64,000 nt of DNA from assembly GCA_034434695.1 (NCBI GenBank), contig DAOTYY010000113.1, positions 1 to 64,000 of the forward strand, read 5' to 3'. Positions within the stretch are counted from its first letter, which is position 1, and each line of letters opens with the position of its first letter. The stretch is from DYEC01 sp034434695 (GTDB taxonomy: Bacteria; Chloroflexota; Anaerolineae; Anaerolineales; Anaerolineaceae). Below the pieces are notes generated by a model. It had not been told where the DNA came from. It saw nothing but the letters and a program-made list of their open reading frames with translations, and made no database searches. This document shows, one piece after another, positions 8,349 to 16,673 of this stretch. Made by a program: the position numbers and the translations under genes.

Positions 8349-9761
8349 ATGGAACAAATAGAACAGTATAAAACCTATCTTTCCCCATTGAGCTGGCGCT
8401 ATGGGTCAGTTGAAATGCGCCAGATTTGGAGCGAGATAAACAAGCGTAAACTTTGGCGACAGATTTGGGTTTGCCTTGCAAAAGCTCAGCTTACCTTTGG
8501 TTTGGTGGACCCCGAACAAGTGAAAGATCTTGAAGAGCATGTCTCCCAAATTGACATTAAGCGAGCGTTGGAAATTGAAGCAGAAATTCACCATGACCTT
8601 ATGGCTGAATTAAAAGTCTTTGCTGAACAAAGCCCATTGGGAGGTAATATTCTGCATTTAGGTGCAACCTCAATGGATATTGAGGATAATGCGGAGGCTC
8701 TCCGTATACGTCAGGCACTTACCCTAATACTACAAAAACTAAAAAACCTTTTACTCTCTTTTGTAGAAAAAATCGAACAGTGGAATGAAACCCCAATCAT
8801 AGCTTTTACGCATCTACAACCGGCTGAACCCTCAACCCTTGGTTATCGCCTCGCCCTCTATGCACAGGATTTACGGCAAGATTGGAACACATTGGTGTCT
8901 ATCCATTCAACCATCAAGGGCAAAGGGTTCAAGGGGGCCATTGGAACAGCCGCCTCTTATATTGAGTTGGTAGGCGCTGATCAGTTCAACCAGTTTGAGG
9001 AGCAGCTCAGCCGTTTGTTAGATCTGCCATTTTTTCCAGTCTCTTCCCAAATTTACCCTCGCAAACAGGAGTATCGTATCGTCAGTGCACTAGCTGATCT
9101 GGGGGCTTCCCTCTACAAATTTGCTTTTGATGTGCGGTTTCTCCAGTCACCTCCTGTTGGAGAATGGTCGGAGCCCTTTGCCGAACGGCAGGTTGGATCT
9201 TCCGCCATGCCTTTTAAGAGGAACCCAATCCTTTCTGAGAGGCTGAACTCGCTCGCTCGTTTGCTCGCTTCCATGCCACAGGTGGCCTGGCAGAATGCAG
9301 CACATTCATTGCTGGAGCGAACACTGGATGATAGTGCGAATCGAAGAACCCTTTTACCCGAAGCTTTTATCCTTACTGATGAGTTGCTGATGCTCGGACA
9401 AAAAATTCTGAGTGGGCTGAAAGTCAACACAAAAGCTATTCAAAGGAATTTAGAATTATATGCTCCTTTTGCCAGCACAGAACGCCTACTTATGAAGTTG
9501 GTTCAGGCTGGTGCAAACCGACAACAAATGCATGAAATCATTCGCAACCACGCGATGAAAGCCTGGAAAGCTGTTCAGGAAGGCAACGATAACCCGCTTA
9601 TCGCTTCCCTCGCGCAAGAGCCAGCTTTCTTAGAGTATCTCACCCCCGATCAGATTCTCAAGGCACTGAACATTGCCAATTACTCAGGGATAGCATCACC
9701 ACGTGCCAGACAGCTCGCACAGCAGATACGGCACAGCCTTGAACAGCCTGATAGCTTTTAG
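8349..9761 (+). CDS. purB: Adenylosuccinate lyase
   Basis: A cytoplasmic fumarase/aspartase-superfamily enzyme of purine synthesis. It splits SAICAR to AICAR and adenylosuccinate to AMP, releasing fumarate. The superfamily signature SSAMPFKRNP is present with the flexible catalytic-serine loop, as are HLGATSMDIEDN and THLQPAEPSTLG. Length (470 aa) fits the family. The ATG at 8349 is preferred to the TTG at 8334 because TTGAGGT precedes it by 8 nt and overlaps the TTG. It is monocistronic and not near other pur genes. The related aspartase/fumarase at 38596 lacks the SSAMPFKRNP variant of the signature. Confidence 0.92.
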   Translation: MEQIEQYKTYLSPLSWRYGSVEMRQIWSEINKRKLWRQIWVCLAKAQLTFGLVDPEQVKDLEEHVSQIDIKRALEIEAEIHHDLMAELKVFAEQSPLGGNILHLGATSMDIEDNAEALRIRQALTLILQKLKNLLLSFVEKIEQWNETPIIAFTHLQPAEPSTLGYRLALYAQDLRQDWNTLVSIHSTIKGKGFKGAIGTAASYIELVGADQFNQFEEQLSRLLDLPFFPVSSQIYPRKQEYRIVSALADLGASLYKFAFDVRFLQSPPVGEWSEPFAERQVGSSAMPFKRNPILSERLNSLARLLASMPQVAWQNAAHSLLERTLDDSANRRTLLPEAFILTDELLMLGQKILSGLKVNTKAIQRNLELYAPFASTERLLMKLVQAGANRQQMHEIIRNHAMKAWKAVQEGNDNPLIASLAQEPAFLEYLTPDQILKALNIANYSGIASPRARQLAQQIRHSLEQPDSF

Positions 9762-9775
9762 CAAAATAAATCAAT

Positions 9776-10258
9776 TTATTCAGCAGGCGAAACCAGAGTA
9801 AGGTAATCCGATGCCGCCCAACCACTTCGACTCTGATCGTAAGGCGCGACCAGATACCACCAGATGTAGTTGTCGGACTCTACCGGTCCGTCTTTCACCT
9901 CAAAAACCTCCGATTCCATGCCAACAAATAAAGGAGGGCTATCTAAACCCGCTCCCGCCCTTAAGCGCAAACCCTTTCCCTCAGTGCCCGTAATTTGAAC
10001 AAAAGAGCCAATCGAGATGTTATTGTAAGAAGAAAGAGCAGACTGCGTTGCGGTTAAGTTAGGTGTGGGTGTTATAAGAACAGGAGTTGGTGTCGGAGCA
10101 GATATAACTACCAGATTTGCTGTTACTTTGACATTTATTCTCTCGCGATGACTTAAAATAGCTAGCAAACTGCCCCAACAAAAAAACAGGGTAAGTGCGA
10201 TTGTGATCGCCCCAATGATTACCCAGCGATTTAAGCGATGCATTCGTAGTTCCCTCAT
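9776..10258 (-). CDS. Membrane-anchored SH3-domain protein
   Basis: A 160-aa protein with an N-terminal transmembrane anchor (WVIIGAITIALTLFFCWGS), a Pro/Thr linker (PTPTPVLITPTPN) and a C-terminal bacterial SH3 domain (about 82-155). The SH3 region contains GLRLRAGAGLDSPPL and WYLVAPYDQSRSGWAASDYL. Such domains usually bind peptidoglycan or other wall components outside the membrane. The stop of the antiporter gene lies 6 bp upstream, so the two are probably cotranscribed. An alternative ATG at 10243 (AGGGA 10 nt upstream) would trim five residues. The ligand is unknown. Confidence 0.75.
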   Translation of the reverse strand: MRELRMHRLNRWVIIGAITIALTLFFCWGSLLAILSHRERINVKVTANLVVISAPTPTPVLITPTPNLTATQSALSSYNNISIGSFVQITGTEGKGLRLRAGAGLDSPPLFVGMESEVFEVKDGPVESDNYIWWYLVAPYDQSRSGWAASDYLTLVSPAE

Positions 10259-10264
10259 GCCCCT

Positions 10265-11350
10265 TTATCCAGGTAGAAAGAAGAACGCCAGGCCTAAAAT
10301 TAAATACACTGCCAGTAAAGCCGAACCTTCCAACCAGTTTGATTCTCCATCAGCAGAGACAAGCGCGGCAATCAATACACCTGCGCCTAATGCCAGCAGC
10401 TCAAATTGATTGAAAATAAGTGTTAAGGGGTGACCCATAAAAAGACTAACAAAAACCAGTAAAGGCGCGACAAACAAGGCTATCTGCAGGCTTGAGGAAA
10501 GCGCAATCTCCATGCTTAAGTCCATTTGGTTGCGGTGAGCCATCTGTACTGCAACAAGGTGCTCAGCAACATTCCCAACAATTGGTATCAAGATAATACC
10601 CAGGAAAAACTCTGAAAGACCAAACTTCGAAATAACATTCTCAACCGAACCTACCAGTAATTCACTCAACCACGCCACACCAACTGTTGCCAGAGCAAGG
10701 ATAATCAAGGATACACCAAGCGGCCATTGCAGTTGGAGAGTACGGTTCTCTGGGGGGTAAGTAAGCGGACTTTGAATGCTCCTAAAGCTATAAAGTATTC
10801 CCAGAAAGTATAGGATAATCACAACTCCAGCAACCCCCAGGCTGAGAGCCTCAACATCAGGGTCGCCTTCCTGTCCTATCGAATGGCTGGACAATGAAGG
10901 GACGACCAACGCCAGCACTGAAAGGGTTAACAAAATCGCGTGATTTCCTGCCTGACGGCGGTCAAATTTCTGTTTCCCATTTTTGATCCCGCCCAGCAAC
11001 ATGGCAAATCCCATGACCAGAAGCAGGTTACCTAATATGGAGCCGGTAATGGAAGCCTTGACCAGTTCCAACAGCCCGGCTCGAATAGCAGTCAGGGTAA
11101 TAATCAGTTCGGCGGCATTGCCAAGTGTCGCATTCAACAAGCCGCCTAGTTTGGGACCGGTGTAAGATGCCAGCGCTTCGGTTGATTCGCCTATCAGACC
11201 GGCAAATGGTATTACACCGATTGCCGAAAGCGAAAAAATCCAGATCGAATTCCAGTTCTGGATTTTTGCAAGAATCGCCAATGGGAAGGCGACCAACAAA
11301 AAATTAAGGGGGTTCGCTTGCAAATATCGCCAACATTTTCGCATACTCAT
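10265..11350 (-). CDS. Calcium/cation:proton antiporter, CaCA superfamily
   Basis: A polytopic membrane exchanger (about 11 helices) that would expel Ca2+ or another cation in exchange for protons. The two alpha-repeats are clear: GLLNATLGNAAELIITLTAI in the first half and the related PIVGNVAEHLVAVQMA in the second, each with the conserved GN-AE core. The 361-residue length from ATG 11350 fits the CAX family; the longer frame to 11428 adds an unlikely leader overlapping the promoter of the divergent gene. TATAAT lies very close to the ATG, so the transcript may be nearly leaderless. It is followed after 6 bp by the SH3-domain gene. Confidence 0.9.
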   Translation of the reverse strand: MSMRKCWRYLQANPLNFLLVAFPLAILAKIQNWNSIWIFSLSAIGVIPFAGLIGESTEALASYTGPKLGGLLNATLGNAAELIITLTAIRAGLLELVKASITGSILGNLLLVMGFAMLLGGIKNGKQKFDRRQAGNHAILLTLSVLALVVPSLSSHSIGQEGDPDVEALSLGVAGVVIILYFLGILYSFRSIQSPLTYPPENRTLQLQWPLGVSLIILALATVGVAWLSELLVGSVENVISKFGLSEFFLGIILIPIVGNVAEHLVAVQMAHRNQMDLSMEIALSSSLQIALFVAPLLVFVSLFMGHPLTLIFNQFELLALGAGVLIAALVSADGESNWLEGSALLAVYLILGLAFFFLPG

Positions 11351-11403
11351 GTAATTATATCCTACTCTCAAAACCAGCTTGAAAAAACAGACTTTTTTGG
11401 CAA

Positions 11404-11412
11404 TGTTATAAT
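11404..11412 (+). promoter_or_regulatory. Extended -10 promoter for the aminotransferase
   Basis: TGTTATAAT (TG at 11404-11405, -10 hexamer 11407-11412) is an extended -10 element 46 bp before the ATG. No good -35 stands at 17 bp (a TTGAAA lies 22 bp upstream), as expected for extended -10 promoters. Confidence 0.5.
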
Positions 11413-11457
11413 AATCCTGAAACCTCAATCATTTTGAGCAATCCCAAAGGATTATTT

Positions 11458-12810
11458 ATGCAACCTCTCAATCTACCAGGGCCAAATGCAAAGCGAATAT
11501 TAGAACGCGATCAGGCTGTAATTGCCCCCTGCTACCCCCGAATCTACCCCTTTGTGATGGATCACGGTCGCGGGGTAGAAGTTTGGGACGTCGACAACAA
11601 TCGCTTTCTGGATTTTGCGGCTGGTATTGCGGTGGTTTCAACCGGCCATAGTCACCCACAAGTTGTCCAGGCAATCAAGGAACAAGCTGACAAATTTCTT
11701 CACATCTCTTCAGACTTTTATCACCCGAAGTGGGTAGAGCTTGGAGAAAAACTCAATCAAATTACGCCTTTCAAAGAAGATGCGGTCTCATTCATGACAA
11801 ATTCCGGCACCGAAAGTGTAGAGGCTGCCATAAAGCTGGCACGCTATTACACGGGCAGAACGGCTTTCATTGGCTTTTTCGGGGGATTTCATGGCCGCAC
11901 GATGGGCGCAGTCACCTTCACAGCCAGCAAAAATGCCTATCATAAAGGCTTCTTTCCGCTCTTGAATGGCGTTTATCATGTTCCTTACCCAGATCCTTAT
12001 CGTCCCGTTTTGCAAAGTCTTCCGGGTGAGGATTATGGTGAAACGGTTGCCCGTTACATTGAAGAAGAAATTTTGGGACGAATTTTACCCCCGGACGAAG
12101 TGGCAGGTATTCTGGTTGAGCCGATTCAGGGAGAAGGCGGCTATATTGTGCCGGCTCCAGGTTTCTTTCCAGCCTTACGCAAATTATGTGACCAGTATGA
12201 TATTCTCTTGATCGCGGACGAAGTCCAGTCAGGTGTAGGACGAACGGGTAAATGGTGGGCAATTCAGAATTTTGGTGCAGAACCAGACATTATCTGCATT
12301 GCCAAAGGAATTGCTTCAGGGATGCCAATGGGAGCCATGGTAGCGAGAAAACATATCGCCACCTGGCCTCGCGGCTCACATGGCAACACCTTTGGAGGTA
12401 ATCCCCTGGCTTGCGCTGCTGCACTAGCAACACTGGAGTTGATCGAGAATGAGTATATGGAAAATGCTGCCTGTATTGGCTCTTATGCATTGAGCAGATT
12501 AGGACAAATGATGGAAAATCATCCATCGATTGGCATGGTGCGCGGAATTGGCTTGATGATTGGCATTGAGTTCGTTGAGAGCCGAGAAAGTAAGAAACCA
12601 GCAGAATCATTGCGCGACCAAATTGTTCAATTAGCATTTGAAAGGGGGCTACTCACATTGGGCTGCAGCAAATCCACCCTTCGAATTTCCCCACCCTTGT
12701 GCATAACCAAGACAGAAATGGACGAAGGATTGGACATGTTAGAGGAAGCGATAACACTAGCTGAGGAAAACATTAACCATGCTACCAGATTTTCGCGTTC
12801 GTCAGCGTGA
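11458..12810 (+). CDS. Class III PLP aminotransferase (4-aminobutyrate/acetylornithine type)
   Basis: A 450-aa PLP enzyme transferring an omega-amino group, probably from 4-aminobutyrate or a related amine, to a 2-oxoacid. Family blocks are NSGTESVEAAIKLARYYTGR, FHGRTMGA, VEPIQGEGGYIVP, ADEVQSGVGRTGKW and the Schiff-base lysine in CIAKGIASGMPMGA, followed by GNTFGGNPLACAAA. ATG 11458 has AAAGGA 7 nt upstream; the TTG at 11434 is less likely. The last 32 bp overlap the histidine kinase that follows, so the two are coupled. Substrate (GABA, ornithine, beta-alanine) cannot be settled by reading. No arginine-biosynthesis genes are nearby. Confidence 0.9.
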   Translation: MQPLNLPGPNAKRILERDQAVIAPCYPRIYPFVMDHGRGVEVWDVDNNRFLDFAAGIAVVSTGHSHPQVVQAIKEQADKFLHISSDFYHPKWVELGEKLNQITPFKEDAVSFMTNSGTESVEAAIKLARYYTGRTAFIGFFGGFHGRTMGAVTFTASKNAYHKGFFPLLNGVYHVPYPDPYRPVLQSLPGEDYGETVARYIEEEILGRILPPDEVAGILVEPIQGEGGYIVPAPGFFPALRKLCDQYDILLIADEVQSGVGRTGKWWAIQNFGAEPDIICIAKGIASGMPMGAMVARKHIATWPRGSHGNTFGGNPLACAAALATLELIENEYMENAACIGSYALSRLGQMMENHPSIGMVRGIGLMIGIEFVESRESKKPAESLRDQIVQLAFERGLLTLGCSKSTLRISPPLCITKTEMDEGLDMLEEAITLAEENINHATRFSRSSA

Positions 12811-14353
12811 TTACCTGCTGGAACTAGCGCAAGCCCTTACCCAAGAACTTGACCTGGACAAGGTGTTGAACCGTGTTCTTGCTATCTCGATTGAAATGCT
12901 TGCTGGTCATGCTGGTTTAATAGCCCTGCGAAGCGAGCTGGGAGGCTGGCGCGTGCGCGTTTCACAGGGGCTGCCGGCTGGTTTTCTGCGCTTTATCGAA
13001 CCCTATTTGGCGCAAATCAGTTCGGATGCTGAAGACCCGGAATCTATTGAGCTTCCCGAGATCAACCGCATTCTACAAGAGTTGACCTTTGCTGCCAGCT
13101 TCGGCCTACTAACCGGTGTAGGACTTCCATTGGTTGCCCGCAATACTGTTGTTGGTGTCATTTATATTTTTCGCAACTATCCAGGAGTCTTTTCTGCAAA
13201 TGATCGAGCCTTGTTGCGTAGTTTTGCCAACCAAGCGGCAATAGCAGTTCAAAATGCGCAGCTCTATACCCAACTCAGCCGTGAGAAGCAACGCCTGGAT
13301 GCTTTGTTAGATACCGCCGCAGATGGAATTTTGATCCTGACACCACAAAACAAAATCGAACGTTGTAATGTATCCTTTGCCAGGATGATTAATCGTTCTG
13401 CCCAGGAAATCCAGGGGAAAAACCACGAAGAAATTATCCAGTGGGCAAGCCCGCCACAAGGCACCACGCTTGAACAGGCAGAGGCAGATGGCTGGCCCTT
13501 AACACCCCATGCGTACCTGTATATTGAGGGTGACTTGAAGCGCCCTAATCTGCCCCCTTTACCAGTGGGCATTACCTATGCTCCCTTGATTTCCGAAGGC
13601 GTTTTGCTCAACACAATTGCAACCGTGAGAGACATCACCCGCTTCAGGCAGGCTGAGGAACTCAAAAGCACTTTTATTTCTGTTATCAGTCATGAGCTTC
13701 GCACACCAGTGGCGCTAATCAAGGGGTATGTCAGCACATTGCGTCGAGAAGATGCCAGATGGGAACGCTCTATCATTGAAGACAGCCTAGCAGTGATCGA
13801 AGAAGAAGCTGACCGCTTAACCCTTTTGATTGAGAACTTGTTGGATGCGTCCCGTTTACAGGCAGGTGGGCTGAAACTGAAACGCTCGGATGTTTTGGTA
13901 CCAGAAATTGCAAAGCGGCTTGCTAAACGGCTACAAACCCAAACAACCCAACATCAGATCGTAGTCAGTTTTCCAGAAGATTTTCCTGTCATTCTGGCAG
14001 ATGAAAGTAGATTGGAACAGGTGTTATCAAACCTGATTTCCAACGCCATCAAGTACTCACCCGAAGGGGAGATTCGTATTAGCGGTCAGGTACGACAGGA
14101 GGTTGTCATCATTTGTGTGAGTGACCAGGGCCCAGGCATCGCGCCCGAAGACATCCCCCATATCTTTGACCGTTTCTACCGTGCGCCTACTGCCACAACC
14201 CGGCAAACCAAGGGCGCCGGTTTGGGGTTATATCTCGCAAAAGCCATTGTTGAAGCGCATGGTGGACAAATATGGGTAGACACGGAAACGGGCAAAGGAA
14301 CGAGAATGTGCTTTTCACTGCCACGTCAAATCGAATGTTACAAAGTGGTATAA
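12779..14353 (+). CDS. GAF-PAS histidine kinase
   Basis: A 524-aa soluble sensor kinase with no membrane helix. A GAF domain (about 10-160) is followed by a PAS domain (about 175-285, LDALLDTAADGILILTPQNK). The dimerisation/phospho-acceptor helix has H305 in FISVISHELRTPVALIKGY. The ATPase domain carries the N box (NLISNAIKYSP), G1 (DQGPGIAPEDI), F box (IFDRFYRA) and G2 (GAGLGLYLAKAIVEAHGG). It overlaps the aminotransferase by 32 bp in another frame. It has no neighbouring response regulator; the OmpR-type regulator at 2310 is a distant candidate. Ligand unknown. Confidence 0.93.
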   Translation: MLPDFRVRQRDYLLELAQALTQELDLDKVLNRVLAISIEMLAGHAGLIALRSELGGWRVRVSQGLPAGFLRFIEPYLAQISSDAEDPESIELPEINRILQELTFAASFGLLTGVGLPLVARNTVVGVIYIFRNYPGVFSANDRALLRSFANQAAIAVQNAQLYTQLSREKQRLDALLDTAADGILILTPQNKIERCNVSFARMINRSAQEIQGKNHEEIIQWASPPQGTTLEQAEADGWPLTPHAYLYIEGDLKRPNLPPLPVGITYAPLISEGVLLNTIATVRDITRFRQAEELKSTFISVISHELRTPVALIKGYVSTLRREDARWERSIIEDSLAVIEEEADRLTLLIENLLDASRLQAGGLKLKRSDVLVPEIAKRLAKRLQTQTTQHQIVVSFPEDFPVILADESRLEQVLSNLISNAIKYSPEGEIRISGQVRQEVVIICVSDQGPGIAPEDIPHIFDRFYRAPTATTRQTKGAGLGLYLAKAIVEAHGGQIWVDTETGKGTRMCFSLPRQIECYKVV

Positions 14354-14386
14354 TGATCTGACTACTACATTAGTGAGGTCTAAACT

Positions 14387-15733
14387 ATGCCCCAAACAAC
14401 TGCATGTCCACGATGCCGTCAGCCTGTCTTAGCAGAAATCGAGCAATTATTTGATTTGGCAGTTGATCCCAGAGCCAAACAACGCCTGCTTAGCGGTATT
14501 ACAAATGTCGTTCAGTGCCCCAACTGTGGCTACCAAGGTGCTGTCAGTACACCGATTGTTTATCACGACCCAGAAAAACAGTTACTGCTAACTTATTTTC
14601 CTCCTGAACTGGGCGTGTCTGCCAACGAACAAGAAAGGCTGATAGGTCCGTTAATTAATCAGGTAATCAACCGCTTGCCTCCAGAAAAACGCATGGCATA
14701 CCTGCTCAACCCCCAACCAATGTTCACCTTCGATTCGCTAATTCAACGTATTTTGGAGGCTGACGGTATCACCAAGGAAATGCTTCAGGCTCAACAAGAT
14801 CGCCTTAACCTGCTTCAAAGGCTGCTGAGCATCTCTGCGGCAGACACTCGTAAAGAAATTATCCATCAGGAAGAGAAGTTAATTGATGCGGAGTTTTTCA
14901 CTCTTCTTGGCAGGTTGGTTGAAATCTCACTTGCCCAAGGCGATCAAAACAGTGCGCGAGCATTGGCAAACCTGCAAAAAGAATTAATGACGGAAACGGA
15001 GTTTGGGCGCCAATTGAGCATTCAAGTCAAAGAAACTGAAGCCGCTGTTAAATCGCTTCAGGAGGCAAGCAAGAAAGGATTAACCCGCGAGATGCTACTT
15101 GACCTGATGATTGAGGCGCCTTCAGAAACACGCTTGACTACACTAGTTAATATGACACATAGCGCTCTGGATTACAGTTTCTTCCAGATATTGACCGATC
15201 GGATAGAAAAAGCGCAAGCTGATCAGAGGCAAAAACTAGTTGAATTACGCGAAAAACTACTGGCGCAAACGCGGGAAATTAATCAGGCGATCAAAGCTCA
15301 AAAAGAAAAGGCACATCAGGAATTGGAAAAAATTCTTGAGGCGCCGGACCTCGAAAAAGCCCTTGAGGCAAAAATCCCGGAAATCGATGAGTATTTCATG
15401 CAAGCTCTGGAAAATGAAATTGAAAATGCCCGTCAGGATGTCAATCTCGAAAAAATGGGCAAATTGCAAAGAGTCGCAGATGTGCTAAAGAAATATAGCA
15501 CCCCCCCGCCGGAAGTTGCTCTGGTAGAAGAATTAATTTCAGTGCAGAGCGATCAGGAGCTTGAGCAAGTCCTGAAGAAAAACGTCGAGCAAATCACCCC
15601 GGAGTTTTTAGCACTGCTTGCTTCTCTTGCCTCACAAAGTGACCAAAATCAGCCAAAAGAGATCCAAGAAAAGCTGCAACAAATTTACCGTAAAGTGTTG
15701 CGCTTTTCAATGCAACAAAACCTGAGAAAGTAA
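14387..15733 (+). CDS. CpXC-domain protein with coiled-coil C-terminus
   Basis: A 448-aa cytoplasmic protein. The N-terminal CpXC domain has two zinc knuckles, CPRC and CPNC (in NVVQCPNCGYQG), with the family segment YHDPEKQLLLTYFPPEL. From about residue 120 the protein is largely helical and charged (KAQKEKAHQELEKILEA), consistent with long coiled coils. Function is unknown; the family is frequent in Chloroflexota. It starts 33 bp after the histidine kinase and probably shares its mRNA, so it may report on or scaffold the same signal, which is inference. Confidence 0.8.
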   Translation: MPQTTACPRCRQPVLAEIEQLFDLAVDPRAKQRLLSGITNVVQCPNCGYQGAVSTPIVYHDPEKQLLLTYFPPELGVSANEQERLIGPLINQVINRLPPEKRMAYLLNPQPMFTFDSLIQRILEADGITKEMLQAQQDRLNLLQRLLSISAADTRKEIIHQEEKLIDAEFFTLLGRLVEISLAQGDQNSARALANLQKELMTETEFGRQLSIQVKETEAAVKSLQEASKKGLTREMLLDLMIEAPSETRLTTLVNMTHSALDYSFFQILTDRIEKAQADQRQKLVELREKLLAQTREINQAIKAQKEKAHQELEKILEAPDLEKALEAKIPEIDEYFMQALENEIENARQDVNLEKMGKLQRVADVLKKYSTPPPEVALVEELISVQSDQELEQVLKKNVEQITPEFLALLASLASQSDQNQPKEIQEKLQQIYRKVLRFSMQQNLRK

Positions 15734-15788
15734 GAAGAGAGATATAAATAATTTCCAAGAGTGGGCATCTAACTGGAGTTCACCCTTT

Positions 15789-16457
15789 TCACTTTGCTGG
15801 ATTGTCCAATCTCAGCCCATGTCCTCGAACTGTAATCACATACTGGTGTGTTGGGTCAACAGATGCCAGTCGCTCTCGTAGCCGGCGCACCAGTGCATCT
15901 AACGCCTGTTCAGAAACGCCATCAGCCTCTTGGCTCCAGACTGCGTGCACCAGTTTCTCCCGGTCAATTACCTCTCCGGCAGATTGATATAAAATGTGCA
16001 GAAGGCGGAACTGTGATGCAGAAAGGGGAGGTACAAGCTCTTTTGCAGCAACCCACACTCGTCGCGACCGTTCATCCAAAACCAAACGTCCGGCGCGACT
16101 GGAAAGTGGCAGTCGACCATGATCAACTGGCATTGTTGAATCGGAACTTAAGAAGACAAAATTTTGAATCAACGCAATCTGTAATGAATCACCATCTTGC
16201 AAATATATCGGGGCGGTTACCGCTTGACCGTTGCAATATGTACCGTTTTTGCTTGCCAGGTCTTCCAAAAGCACCCCCGCACTGGAAGGTGTTAATCGGG
16301 CATGAAACCGCGACACCTGACGATTTGGCACAACAATGTCACATTCTGCATCTCTGCCAATGGTTAAGACCTGTCCGATAAGCCAGCGTTGACCATTTAA
16401 TGGTCCCGTTTGCCCAATAAGGACAGGTAGCTCTATATTCATATTTTCATGTTCCAT
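15789..16457 (-). CDS. FHA-domain / OmpR-type winged-helix transcription factor
   Basis: A 222-aa regulator with an N-terminal FHA domain (about 10-105) and a C-terminal winged helix (about 125-222). FHA motifs: LTIGRDAECDIVVPN, QVSRFHARL and LASKNGTYCNG. The DNA-binding part has LSASQFRLLHILYQSAGEVI, REKLVHAVW and the wing VRGHGLRL of OmpR-type domains. There is no receiver, so control should come through phosphothreonine binding. Mycobacterial EmbR has the same two modules in reverse order with a BTAD between. It is divergent from the Ser/Thr kinase at 16674, with a perfect inverted repeat between them. ATG 16457 is chosen because GGAGG sits 5 nt upstream; ATG 16472 overlaps that site. Confidence 0.88.
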   Translation of the reverse strand: MEHENMNIELPVLIGQTGPLNGQRWLIGQVLTIGRDAECDIVVPNRQVSRFHARLTPSSAGVLLEDLASKNGTYCNGQAVTAPIYLQDGDSLQIALIQNFVFLSSDSTMPVDHGRLPLSSRAGRLVLDERSRRVWVAAKELVPPLSASQFRLLHILYQSAGEVIDREKLVHAVWSQEADGVSEQALDALVRRLRERLASVDPTHQYVITVRGHGLRLDNPAK

Positions 16458-16531
16458 GTCCACCTCCAGCATTTATTGCATCTTGTCGCCGCTAAAGGTC
16501 GGGCGGACTTATTTAACCCAATCGCCATATT

Positions 16532-16560
16532 TATCTTATCAAACCGGCTTTGATAAGATA
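16532..16560. promoter_or_regulatory. Perfect 12-bp inverted repeat, candidate operator
   Basis: TATCTTATCAAA (16532-16543), a CCGGC spacer and TTTGATAAGATA (16549-16560) form a perfect palindrome in the divergent region between the FHA/winged-helix regulator and the Ser/Thr kinase. The right arm contains the -35 hexamer of the kinase promoter. Placement and symmetry fit an operator for a dimeric factor, most simply the divergently encoded regulator. There is no T-tract, so it is not a terminator. Confidence 0.65.
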
Positions 16561-16577
16561 TACTTTATTATTATAAC
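16550..16577 (+). promoter_or_regulatory. Promoter for the Ser/Thr kinase
   Basis: TTGATA (16550-16555), a 16-bp spacer and TATAAC (16572-16577) make a sigma-70-type promoter. The -35 lies inside the right arm of the 16532-16560 palindrome, so a bound protein would block or recruit polymerase. On the other strand TATAAT (16575-16570) overlaps this -10 and could serve the divergent gene. Confidence 0.5.
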
Positions 16578-16673
16578 CACTACAGAAAACTTGTTAGAGA
16601 CCTGACAAAAAAACGCCGAAAAACAACCACGGTCTTGGTGGTCTGACTTTCGAGAAAGTGAGGATTTTATTCA

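Noticed and set aside
16532..16560. Palindrome read as a terminator
   Set aside because: It lies between divergent genes and is not followed by a T-tract on either strand; it overlaps a promoter.
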